Part shown: one piece after another, positions 1 through 9,434 of the stretch
Numbering within the stretch: the stretch's first letter is position 1
Layout: each line of letters starts with the position of its first letter
Source of the DNA: Omphalotus guepiniiformis
Lineage: Eukaryota > Basidiomycota > Agaricomycetes > Agaricales > Omphalotaceae
NCBI GenBank assembly: GCA_028554645.1
Contig: JAQOOI010000069.1
Location: 372,001 to 436,000, forward strand
Reading direction: 5' to 3'
Length of the DNA: 64,000 nucleotides
Position numbers and translations under genes: made by a program
The notes under the pieces: generated by a model
The model's database searches: none
What the model was told of the DNA's origin: nothing
The model's input: the letters and a program-made list of their open reading frames with translations, nothing else

Positions 1-2
1 GT

Positions 3-1755
3 TACTTTGATAAACCACGAAAGAATCCCCCCAAGGTCTCAGAAATGACCAAGGCCGTGGAAAGTGCCACTCCCTTCATGGTATGTTGTATTTCTTATAG
101 TTTTAATCTTTCATTCTTACATTTTCTCTTCTAGGATACTCTCTTTGAGCACGTCGACTTCGACATCGAGGATTTCTGTCCGCATGTGCGCCCGGTGTGG
201 CTAGCTTTAGTGCGACTTTGCAACCCCCTCGAATCTCGACTCCCATCTCTTCACAAGACTGGTTGGTATATCTCGAAGGACGATCGACAGGAGAAACATA
301 GTCTCGAGCCTGTAAGTCCTTATTCCACCGTAATCTTTTTAATCTTATTCAATATAATTTCCTAGTTTCACGACTTCGATACCATCCTCGGTGACGATTG
401 TGGCGACGACGATACCGTTCTTAGCAACTCAGAGGATGAGGTCCTCGAGTCTGACGACGAGTCCGTCCAAGTCAAGCCTGAGGTTCGTTTTCTTCTTCCT
501 ATTCCCTTCAACTTTCTTTCTTATATCCTTTCATATTCTAGCCTGTTCTGACTTCGAAAAAGCGAGCGCTCGAGCTGCTAGAAGACGACGACGACATGGA
601 TCTCTTCTCTTTTAAGAAGCCTCGCGCGTCCACTCCTTCCAAAACACTCAAGACTGGTCCACCCGTTCGCGCAGTGAAGCCCAAACCGAAGCCCAAGCCT
701 AAGGCAAAGGCCCCGACTCCCAAAGAGCCATCTCCTGTTGCTAGCGAAAGGTCGCCGACCCCTGCTCCTGCTTCATCAGCGAGGGCTGGTCCTTCTCATC
801 AGGTCTCCGAGGCCGGCCTCTTCACACATCCTGCTAGCGACACGGTCTTCAACCTTGCCGACTTGCTCCATGCAACTCGAACCATCGACGCAGTAAGTCT
901 CTTTCTTATTTATTTTATTACTCTTTCATTTATCTTTTATAGCTCACTGGCAGCTTGCCATGTACGCGATGTACCGCAGCTCACGCAGCAGAGAAGTGTG
1001 TCCCGCCCGAAATACAGAGCACCTCCTACAAATGCGCCGTCTGCTTCAAAAGCAGGCAACCTTGTTCATGGACCCTGACGCCGGCTCGTGCCCTCGAGAT
1101 GCGAAATACGATCTACGGGTTGGCTCGTCAAGGTTCTCATAGTAAGTTTAATCATTTATTTCTTTTTATTTAACATCTTTTCTCATTTCCTCCTTATTCA
1201 GACCTCGGCGCAGAAGTTATTGGTCTCGTCGAGAAGATCTCTGTATACGACCAACTTCGCCGCAGCGTCTTGGACCTCGCCGACAACGCCAACAAGCTTC
1301 GCGAGTCCATCGAGCGGGACCAGGAGCACCTTCGTGGTTCAGTCACCGATCCTACCCTTCTTTTCAACATTCTTCATCGTAACGACCCTTCATTCAAGGA
1401 CGAAATCGAAGATTTGAAGATGATAGGCGCGGGCTTGGGCTGGGACATGTCGGTTTTGGATCGAGACTCGAGCTTGGTGAAAACGGAGACTGGTTTTCAG
1501 ATCCAACCGAGTTCGTCGCGCCTTCCCCTCGACTTCTCTAAATCCGACACTCGCAGCACCATCGAGCGCATGGTAACCTCGGCTCTCGTGCCTCTTCGCT
1601 CTTCGGCGAATGCTTCATCTTCCCGGGTACCTGCGTCGGCTGGTTCTTCCTTTCCATCCTCCCTCCCTACCATTACGACACTCAACACCGCCCGTTCCCC
1701 GGTGGAGGAGGAAAGCGTTGGTCGGATCCTGGCAGAGGATAGTCCGGAGAGGTGA
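3..1755 (+). CDS. Unknown retroelement-associated protein with a six-cysteine cluster, 5' end outside window
   Basis: I read exons 3-80, 135-311, 366-482, 542-892, 943-1141 and 1202-1755. All five introns have GT/AG ends and are 50-60 nt, and the frame stays open for 491 residues to a TGA; the true start may lie before base 1. The product has an acidic stretch, a KP-rich linker (PKPKPKPK) and, at about residues 245-285, a cluster of the form C-x2-C-x8-C-x11-C-x2-C-x6-C. This resembles a rearranged Zn2Cys6 finger, so nucleic-acid binding is a guess. It is followed by a helical region and a Ser-rich tail. A polyadenylation-like AATAAA lies near 1950. The gene faces the minus-strand retrotransposon, and its spacers carry the same over-represented octamer. 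I do not recognise a named family. Confidence 0.55.
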
Positions 1756-2503
1756 CTCGGGATCTTCGTCGAGGCGTAGCCTACAGTCTTCGGACTTTAA
1801 ATAATATTTTCATTACATCGCAGCAGGGAGTCTCTTTATAGAGCTCCAAAATCATTATATCTAACAAGGGTTCTCTTCATAGAGGCCCAAATATCTTTGT
1901 TTTTCATTTCTTGTACCATGTACATAGAAATCTCGTGGCCTTAGTGCCAAATAAAAGCTTTCATGTTCTTTCTTTATGTGTGAATCCATTGTTAAGTTCA
2001 AATTTAATTTAATATCTTTAAGATTGCCTTCGTCGAGGCTGTAAGTATGGACTCGACTTAGAGAAATCCCAGCTCGAAGGTAATAAGTAGTAACTAGACC
2101 CCTTTATTTATAAGTCTCGTGCCCTTACTTATCACTTCTGTGCCTCAGGCACTTATTTGTTCGTTTCAACCAATCTTAGATGTTGATTTATTGAAATCTA
2201 AAACACTTAAGTTTCGTTTTTAGAAATTTCAAAATTCTATGTCCTAGATGGACTCCTCTCCCCCAAACCAAAAGAAGTTCAGCGTCCCCGCTGCATATCT
2301 CGGCTAGTCCTTAGTTAAGTCCAGGGTGCCTTAATCAGTCGGGCATGTTACTTCGTCGAAGGGACCAGGAGTTCCGCTTTCAGTCAGAAAAGTATAAAGG
2401 AGGGTCGCCGAAGGTGGGTCCAAGTTATCAGTACACTTTAAGACCTTCAACCTGCATTCTCGACCTTACTTTCGTCTTCTTCTCGTTCATATTTCATCGT
2501 CAC
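1756..2503. other. Spacer between two plus-strand genes
   Basis: No coding region is supported here. It holds the likely 3' UTR and AATAAA signal (about 1950) of the upstream gene, one CTAGACCC octamer at 2094, and the presumed promoter of the gene starting at 2504. Confidence 0.5.
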
Positions 2504-3829
2504 ATGGCTCGAGGATCCAACAAGACCTGGCCCGAGAGGGATCAATGGTTAAAGGAGACTCAAGAGGCCATTACTGCCGCTCAAGCCGTTCAAGCCTTCC
2601 CCAAAGCCAGTCCCAAGCTTCTAGGACCAGTCGTGACGGCTCTAGCCGATCATATGGTTTGTTTATTATATTCTTCAGGCTTCGTCGAGCTCATATTTCT
2701 TCATAGTCAAAGCCTTTGAATGCCAAAGTGGTGGCCAAGGATGATATCGCCTTTGATACCTTCCAGAAAGGACTCAACACTGTGATAGCTATTACAGAGA
2801 TTGATGGGGTAAATCGTCCCTACCATCTAAATGGGCTCGAGGAGTTCTTTGCCAAGCTCGAGGTGCTTCGACAGCCCACTCGCAAGCGCAAGGTAACTCT
2901 CCTCTTTCCTCATTAATCTTTACAAGCTTCATTCTATACTCTTCACAGAACGTTAAATCTCCTCTTATCATCGAAGACGATGATGATGATGATGAGATCG
3001 AGTTCGTCGGAGGTCGGATTGCTTCTACTCCAGTAAGTATCCATATTTCTTAGGTCGAGACTCCGACTTGACCTAAGTTTAGGACTATAAAGCCGGACTC
3101 GCAGCCGCATTGGGTCTTTCTGCATCCATGCATGCCCCTTCTCAAGAATTAAGCCTTCCACCTGGCCTCAAGTTCAACAAGAAGGTCAGGGTAAGTGCGG
3201 TGGTCTTCTTATCCATCATATTATAACTTCGCCGAACGTTCAGGACGTCGCGAATCGTTCTTCTACTCTTTCATTGGCCCTCGGCGATGTACCTGGAATG
3301 GATGTACGTTCTCGTTCCTACCTCAAGGCCATGTATTACTTATCAGTTGCTCAGGATAACATTGCAGCTGCCAATGGCAAGCGCATTCGCCTCGAGCAAC
3401 CCATTTCCGATCTTCGTGAGGATATTGAGGGTAAGTAAGCATGGGTTCTCCCTGTCTCGACCCTACTGATCATATTGACCAGAGGATAAGACCCTACGAG
3501 AAGCCGCCATCGCTACAACTTTCCGTCATATCGCGCTCACTCCATATCTCGAACTGCCCAAGCTTAGCGTCGAAGCTTTACGCTCAGTTCTCAATTTCCT
3601 TCGTACCGAACAAGTCACTCTTCAGCATGCTGTACATTTCCATGCCAATCAATACCAGTTCGTTGTTAAACAGATGGACAACATTCAACGAGAGCAATTT
3701 AGTCGTCTCTCAGTCGAGGACAAGCAAACCGCTGATTCTTCATCTTCGGGGACCCCTCAAGATGCTACCATGGAGGAGGCTGGGTCTAGCTCGGCTGATA
3801 CCACAGCTACCAACTCTAGCAGTGCCTAA
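2504..3829 (+). CDS. Unknown retroelement-associated spliced protein
   Basis: Exons 2504-2656, 2707-2892, 2949-3032, 3083-3190, 3244-3430 and 3483-3829 join into a 354-residue protein (1065 nt, divisible by three), with all introns GT/AG and 50-57 nt long. It starts MARGSNKTW. It has a run of Asp residues at about 120, a predicted helical second half, and a Ser/Thr-rich C-terminus. No catalytic motif is visible and I do not recognise the family. It ends less than 200 nt from the end of the minus-strand integrase, so the two are convergent. Its composition and the octamers at 3782 and 3891 tie it to the neighbouring retroelement. It could be an antisense cargo gene of that element, or part of an older element that the gypsy element invaded. 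Confidence 0.55.
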
Positions 3830-4020
3830 GTAAGTTTCGTCGATCCCCATAATCTAGTTCTTTCTAATTGAATTGTTGTGAGAATAGGCGCTAGACCCTG
3901 TATTCAGAGTCTCCAACCTACTTTACACTCCCAACTCATGATATAGTTCATATACCTTCGTACATATAACTCTTTTGAGTTTCTTATTACTGTCATTACT
4001 TCGAGCCTTCAGAATATCGA

Positions 4021-5439
4021 TTAAGTACCACTTCGACGCAATAGAACAAACTGTTTATTGCTTCTAGTTCGTACTCCAGTGATCTCTTCAGGTTCTGCGC
4101 TTAAATCCCTCTCAGGAGAAGGATGATCATCTTCTTCATCAGAATCATCTTCATATTCCTCATCCCGAGGCATTCTTAAGTTCGGAATGGAGTCAAAAAT
4201 GTAATCTCGACTTTGTTCGTCGTAAGTATCCTCATCTTCGTTCACCATACGTTCTAACTGTTCTGCAGTAAGGTCTACGAGGTCTAGCACGTTCGTAGGT
4301 AGGTCTATAGGCTCATATCTTGCAAAATGCGGCAGTACGCGAAAGGCAGCAATCTTTTCTTTAAGTACCGAGCCATCCATTTCAGCAATAATGTAGGCAC
4401 CACCCTTAGTTCGTCTGATGACAATCATAGGTCCTCTATACCTTGGATACATCTTCCTGTCCAAGCTCTTCTCAATTTGAGTGTTTCGAACTTGTACTAG
4501 AGTTCCAGGTTTGAAATCATAGTCTTTTATTACATGTTCATAATCTTGTTCAAACTTCTTCATAGTTCTTCTTTTCTCTTCGTCGACCCTGGAAATCATG
4601 CCCATAACATGAGTTCTATGCTTTGCCAAGGCTCTAGCCCTGTAGCCGATCAATTCTTCGTAAGTAAGGACTCTATCTGGTACTTCTACCAACCAAGTTG
4701 ATTCTATAAGGTCTAGAGGCAGTATTGGTTCTGCTCCAGTTACTAAGAAGTAAGGAGAACATCCAAATCCTCTTCTAGTTGTTACTCTGTCTGCCCAAAG
4801 CACATGTTTGAGAAACCAGTACCAACGTTTAAGATCACCTCCCGTTGCTTTTACTAAAGCTTGACGGATATCAAAGTGTGCTCTTTCAATCTTTCCATTG
4901 GCTTGAGAATTATAGGCTGAGATACGAATCCCTTTAATCCCATACTTCTCTTCCAGCCATTTCAACATTGCAATCATGCTTCTAGCATTATCAGTTACCA
5001 CTTCTTGAGGGCAACCCCATCTACATATTATATCTTCAAAGAACCATTCGCCTAAGGCTCGAGCTGTCTCATCTCTGATTGCTCGTCCCTCTGACCAAGA
5101 AGATAAAGCACATCGGCCATGTACAACGTTCTTACAGCCATTACTAGCCGGAGATACTTTGAATACATCCACATGTACCTTCTGGAACAGAGAAGGGGTG
5201 TGAGTAAGGGTAGGTGGTATTTTCAATAGCGCTAGAGCTCGATCTTGACATGCCTGACACGTTTTCACGAACCAGTTGACATCTCGCTCCAGTTCTGGCC
5301 ACCAGAACCTCTTTTCTATCACAGCCTTCGTAGCATACATTCCTTTGTGTCCCAAATGATCATGAGCACTATGCAGGATATACATACGGCGTTCTTTCTC
5401 AACTATCAGCTGATGTTGTCCACCAACTTCATCATTTCT
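4021..5439 (-). CDS. Integrase portion of the retrotransposon pol
   Basis: This is the C-terminal part of pol; it inserts the cDNA into host DNA. The first Met is at 5385, but the frame is open back to 5439, immediately after an in-frame TGA, so it is probably translated as part of pol rather than from its own start. It shows an H-H-C-C zinc-binding domain (HSAHDHLGHKG, then KTCQACQ), the D-D-E catalytic triad (VDVFK, VTDNARS, GKIERAH) and a C-terminal region with the usual PRYRGPM motif. The tail is very acidic. No intact chromodomain is obvious. It is convergent with the plus-strand gene ending at 3829. Confidence 0.88.
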   Translation of the reverse strand, partial: RNDEVGGQHQLIVEKERRMYILHSAHDHLGHKGMYATKAVIEKRFWWPELERDVNWFVKTCQACQDRALALLKIPPTLTHTPSLFQKVHVDVFKVSPASNGCKNVVHGRCALSSWSEGRAIRDETARALGEWFFEDIICRWGCPQEVVTDNARSMIAMLKWLEEKYGIKGIRISAYNSQANGKIERAHFDIRQALVKATGGDLKRWYWFLKHVLWADRVTTRRGFGCSPYFLVTGAEPILPLDLIESTWLVEVPDRVLTYEELIGYRARALAKHRTHVMGMISRVDEEKRRTMKKFEQDYEHVIKDYDFKPGTLVQVRNTQIEKSLDRKMYPRYRGPMIVIRRTKGGAYIIAEMDGSVLKEKIAAFRVLPHFARYEPIDLPTNVLDLVDLTAEQLERMVNEDEDTYDEQSRDYIFDSIPNLRMPRDEEYEDDSDEEDDHPSPERDLSAEPEEITGVRTRSNKQFVLLRRSGT

Positions 5440-5442
5440 TCA
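5440..5442 (-). other. In-frame TGA between RNase H and integrase
   Basis: The minus-strand codon series reads GRMY, TGA, then RNDEVGGQHQ, and continues without another stop to the integrase zinc domain. Related elements, as I remember them, carry an arginine at this site, so a single CGA-to-TGA transition would explain it. Programmed readthrough is the alternative. Confidence 0.75.
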
Positions 5443-8094
5443 ATACATACGTCCTTTCTTGTCGACGAAGTATCGAGACGCCTTCGAAAGAAATTTCTTT
5501 CGAGCTCGAGCATCCATCTCATCCAGCATATCCGATTCAGGATGCATTAAGAACTCTTTTATTCTTGGTAGCAGTCGATCTAGCTCAATCCCTATGGTAG
5601 TTCTATGTTCTTCCATATAAGGATGATCATGTTCCCATTCTTCTGTCGATTCAGGAGCTACTAGAACCTGTGCAAACTGGTCTAGAGTCTTTCCTTGTTC
5701 AAATAGTATGTGTTCTCGCCAGTAGGCGAATCTTCGTTCTTCTTCAATTAATTCTTGAATATCATCTTCGAAGTCTTCTACTGACAAGGCTAGACCCTGT
5801 AAGTATCCACCTCTAGAGTCTATCTCATGCTTAAAGTCTTCAAAGTCATAAGGGCCCTGCTCATTCTCATCTTCCTGACGAAATCGCAATGGTTCCCCAT
5901 CATCTTCATCTAGATAATCTTCCTCTTCAGCAGGTAATCTCTCTGTTGGTTCACTACCCGGTGGTGGTCTAGATAGTCCATCAGGTCCATGTATAGACCC
6001 CTTGATATGTACCAATTCAAAGTGATACTTTCTTATTTCTTCAATCCAACGATTAATAGTTGCATTTGGGCCACTACTTGGGTTATCTAACATCCCTTTT
6101 ATGTAGCTAGCATCCGTTTCTACAGTTAGATCCCTACAACCATAAGTTTGGTAGTAAGTATGGGCTAGCGCGAGCTTGAGCCCATATAACTCTCTCTTAG
6201 GCTGTGAGAACCTTGCTTCTCGTTCATTTAATGTTATAGATCCAAAGTAGTTATAAAACTTCTTCTTAGGATCTTTAGGATCTCTTTGGTATAAATAATA
6301 TCCTACAGCCATCCATGATGTATCCACTGCTAGAGTAATGCCGCTAGACAACGAATAATCAATTGGTTTCAATGCAGGAGCATTTCTAATGCCTTCTTTT
6401 AATAACTCGACGGCTTCTAACTCTTTTTCTCCTATCTCAAAGGGAACTTGTGAACTAGTCAACCTCGTGAGGGGTCTAGCCTTCTTTGCATAGTCTTTAA
6501 TGAACATCCTGAGTTGTCCTGCAGTCCCCAAGAATGATTTAACGTGTGTACGCTTCGTCCATTGAGTTGCATCCCATGACAAAATGGTCTTAGCCATCTT
6601 TTCTTCAGGTAATTCACCCTCATACGAGACTCTATGTCCCACAACATTTCCTTCTGCGCAGCAAATGAATGCTTTAGGTCCTGAGAAGGTTCCTCCAGCA
6701 TGTTTCATTCGTTGAACAATTCTATTCATATTTTGCATGTGTTCCCATACAAATCTTCTAATTCCACTGTTCTCAGGAATTGTTTCGTATCCTCCACCTT
6801 CGAGCTCATATCTAGTAGACGGTCCTTTCACTGGAACATCATCTATATAGGGTCTCGTTATGTGTGGAATTTCTTCTTTCAATATATAAGTGATATCATC
6901 ATGATAGATTGGTACTGAGTTAGTCCAACCCATTGGTAGTTTTACAAGTCGGTGAGGGCCAAAAGGAGTTTGAAACGTCGTCAAATCCCTCGATCCCTCA
7001 TCTACGAGCCTTTCATCATAGCCTACAAATACATCTAGCAGTCCAATACAAGATCTGCCTGCAAAGCTTCTAGCTATATCAGCCGTAGCAGGAGGTATGC
7101 CTGAGTGTTGAATTGTGACCTTATTTAACGGTTCTAGACTGTGTACTAGCCATAAACTTTTGCCATCTTTCTTCAAAACACAGAACCATCTGGATCTATA
7201 AGAGGAGCTCGAGGGTTCGTAGACCCCAGAATCAATCTTATCTTTAATTATTTTGCATACATCTCCATAGATCCCGGGCGGAATAGGTATATTCCTCTCG
7301 ACCCATGGAGTATGTGGTATAACAGGAAATTTAACAGGTGGAAAGAACTCCGTCTTGAAAGTTCCCCCTTCTGAAGCTTCCCATGCAAAACCTTTCTCTT
7401 GTACCTTCATTAAGTGATGTACTAGCTTCATTTCTTCAGGCCATAAGAAGTCTTCATCATGATTCTTCTCAATAATAGCTTTTCTTTCTTCATTATAACG
7501 TTCTCCAGGTGTGAAGTCTGGTGGATTTGGTGACAAAGTCGGCATCCCTTCTAGCGGGTCACCAGTTATGTGCCTTTCTATCCTGAACTCTTCTGGAAGC
7601 GTAGTTTTTACTGGTTTCACTTTTATTGCCACAGGTTTGTACTTACTGCCGAATACTGCAAACGGTTTTCGAAATCTAGCCTTACTTCCACGAGGTAGGA
7701 TCCTACAGTGTAAGTTTGGCATTCGCCGAACCATTTTCTCAGTTCGAGCAGCCGTATTGAATACAGTAGCTGCCTCGAGACCCTCATACGCAGGTCTCGA
7801 AGGTACTTTCTCATCCTGTACTCTAGCTTCACGCCAAGTACAATATACCTTGCAATTATCTTCGGTTATTTCCTTCTTCATGTAGCTTTTAAGCATAAGG
7901 GCAGCCTTGGGATCACTCTCTTCAATGCTAGCTCGAGATGCATATACATATGCCTCAGCCTTCTCATTATTAGAGAATGTCTCCTCATCAGGCAGTCTAT
8001 ACCCAGTTATTTCATATCTACCATCTTTTCCTAGGCCAATACTTACAGCAACCTCTCCCTGATGGCCTGTCAGATCTTCGAGGATTGAAAATTT
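5440..8094 (-). CDS. Reverse transcriptase and RNase H portion of the retrotransposon pol
   Basis: The first Met is at 7896, but the frame is open upstream through 8094 into the protease reading frame, consistent with entry by -1 frameshifting rather than independent initiation. The reverse transcriptase palm shows LLDVFVGYDE, the LPMGWTNS block and the catalytic YIDD motif (PYIDDVPV). RNase H follows with AVDTSW, KRELYGL, ETDAS and HGPDGLSR. An acidic linker leads to a TGA at 5440-5442. Beyond it the same frame continues directly into integrase, so RT-RH-IN is one polyprotein with a single stop inside it. Confidence 0.9.
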   Translation of the reverse strand, partial: KFSILEDLTGHQGEVAVSIGLGKDGRYEITGYRLPDEETFSNNEKAEAYVYASRASIEESDPKAALMLKSYMKKEITEDNCKVYCTWREARVQDEKVPSRPAYEGLEAATVFNTAARTEKMVRRMPNLHCRILPRGSKARFRKPFAVFGSKYKPVAIKVKPVKTTLPEEFRIERHITGDPLEGMPTLSPNPPDFTPGERYNEERKAIIEKNHDEDFLWPEEMKLVHHLMKVQEKGFAWEASEGGTFKTEFFPPVKFPVIPHTPWVERNIPIPPGIYGDVCKIIKDKIDSGVYEPSSSSYRSRWFCVLKKDGKSLWLVHSLEPLNKVTIQHSGIPPATADIARSFAGRSCIGLLDVFVGYDERLVDEGSRDLTTFQTPFGPHRLVKLPMGWTNSVPIYHDDITYILKEEIPHITRPYIDDVPVKGPSTRYELEGGGYETIPENSGIRRFVWEHMQNMNRIVQRMKHAGGTFSGPKAFICCAEGNVVGHRVSYEGELPEEKMAKTILSWDATQWTKRTHVKSFLGTAGQLRMFIKDYAKKARPLTRLTSSQVPFEIGEKELEAVELLKEGIRNAPALKPIDYSLSSGITLAVDTSWMAVGYYLYQRDPKDPKKKFYNYFGSITLNEREARFSQPKRELYGLKLALAHTYYQTYGCRDLTVETDASYIKGMLDNPSSGPNATINRWIEEIRKYHFELVHIKGSIHGPDGLSRPPPGSEPTERLPAEEEDYLDEDDGEPLRFRQEDENEQGPYDFEDFKHEIDSRGGYLQGLALSVEDFEDDIQELIEEERRFAYWREHILFEQGKTLDQFAQVLVAPESTEEWEHDHPYMEEHRTTIGIELDRLLPRIKEFLMHPESDMLDEMDARARKKFLSKASRYFVDKKGRMY

Positions 8095-9434
8095 CCATCT
8101 TGTGGACTTCTTTCCTCTTCTGCAGCTTTTTGGGTAGCTGGTGTAAGTTTTTCTTCTCCTTCAGGCTTCGGTCCAATACCTCTGCCTCGTTCATATGTTC
8201 CCATTGTGCAGGTCATGCCAGAATTAGGGTCTCGAATCGTTAATTCTTGACTTCCATCCTTATTTGTCTTAATATTACTTTCTGTTAAAACATCGAAGGG
8301 TCTTCCCAACAGAACTTTATATGGAGCTTTATCCATCACATGAATCTGCATATAAACGACTATTTCACCAAAGGTAAACGGTACGTTCCTAGCTAGACCC
8401 CTGGTTGGGCTTAGCTGTCCACTAGCACTTTGCATATGGATAACAGTCTTTGGATCCCAGGCTAGACCTAGTCCCATTGCTATATCCGTGTCCATTGATA
8501 CTATTTGAGACCCACTGTCAAGTATACACTCGACTGGCCCTTGTTTATTAATATCAGGAAAGATAACTCGCAGACTATCACTTGGTCTGGCTACAATGAT
8601 AATCTTTCCTCGTTCAGATGGCGGAACATCTTCGAGATATTGTTCTACAACATCTACATGGACTAAAGATCCTGTTTGCAAGCCGCTCGAGCCTTCGAGG
8701 ACCTGTACAAAGCAGTCTCCCCATGCTAGATCATCAATATCCACTACTTGAGTGTCATATGGCAAAGAGATAGAATCCTCAGGTAGATCAGTGTCTTCTG
8801 GGTTTTCCTCGTCTCTAATCTCTTGTACAAATGCCTTTAGAGGCCTCTTATATACTCGACTATTCTTAGTCTTTCTATTCAATATTTTCTGCAAAGTAGG
8901 GGAAATAGCAATTACTTCTTCCATACTTATAGGTATTTCACTCTTTAATATCTTCGTTGCAACTTCTTCAGCAACTCCAGGCCTGTACACGCCACTTTGT
9001 AGTTTGTATTCAGGTCCCTTAGGCAAATCAAATGTTACTTTCTTCTTCGCCGAGCCTCGAGACTCTTCTATATCCACACTAGGTGTTCTAGCGGTCACTG
9101 GGGACGTTTCTAGACCCTCCTTTGGTGGTTGGATTCGTCTCTCAATAGGCTTTATGTTATCAAATGGTCTTTTATTTAAGTTTTTCGTTTCCGGGACGTT
9201 ATGCGCGGGCGCCTCTTTGCCTAATTCGGGCTCAGGGGTTTCCAACGACTCATCCGTCATGTTTATGGGTTTATACAAGTGTCGATTAAAGTTCTTAGGA
9301 CGCTCTAGCACCACTTCGAGGCGTCTAGACGTCTTTCCAGCATTATCTTCCTCCGGAGCTTTGCTGGGAACAGGGCTAGGTAACTTCTTTGCACCAGCTA
9401 GCACCTGTTTAAGCTCCTTCATCGAAAGTATTAG
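8070..9434 (-). CDS. Retrotransposon protease region (pro)
   Basis: This frame encodes an aspartic protease that matures the element's polyproteins. The first ATG is at 9422, nine bases after the gag stop begins, but the frame is open back into the gag coding sequence. That fits translation as a gag extension through a -1 shift at 9434-9440; reinitiation at 9422 is the alternative. The active-site motif is DSG in CILDSGSQIVS, about two thirds along, within a retropepsin-like fold (VLLGRPF near the end). The N-terminal 250 residues are a charged, low-complexity linker. It ends at TGA 8072-8070, just after the candidate slippery heptamer leading into pol. Confidence 0.8.
   Translation of the reverse strand, partial: LILSMKELKQVLAGAKKLPSPVPSKAPEEDNAGKTSRRLEVVLERPKNFNRHLYKPINMTDESLETPEPELGKEAPAHNVPETKNLNKRPFDNIKPIERRIQPPKEGLETSPVTARTPSVDIEESRGSAKKKVTFDLPKGPEYKLQSGVYRPGVAEEVATKILKSEIPISMEEVIAISPTLQKILNRKTKNSRVYKRPLKAFVQEIRDEENPEDTDLPEDSISLPYDTQVVDIDDLAWGDCFVQVLEGSSGLQTGSLVHVDVVEQYLEDVPPSERGKIIIVARPSDSLRVIFPDINKQGPVECILDSGSQIVSMDTDIAMGLGLAWDPKTVIHMQSASGQLSPTRGLARNVPFTFGEIVVYMQIHVMDKAPYKVLLGRPFDVLTESNIKTNKDGSQELTIRDPNSGMTCTMGTYERGRGIGPKPEGEEKLTPATQKAAEEERSPQDGNFQSSKI
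8088..8094 (-). promoter_or_regulatory. Candidate -1 ribosomal frameshift site, pro to pol (A AAT TTT)
   Basis: On the minus strand the protease frame reads gga aat ttt, giving the canonical X XXY YYZ heptamer A AAT TTT exactly where the pol frame (-1) becomes open. The protease stop follows 16 nt later. A short AGGCC/GGCCT inverted pair lies 22 nt downstream and could form part of a stimulatory stem. Confidence 0.6.

Noticed and set aside
1800..4020. Possible 3' LTR matching the 11.4-12.8 kb region
   Set aside because: Scanning by eye for shared 12-mers or a TG...CA-bounded copy gave none.
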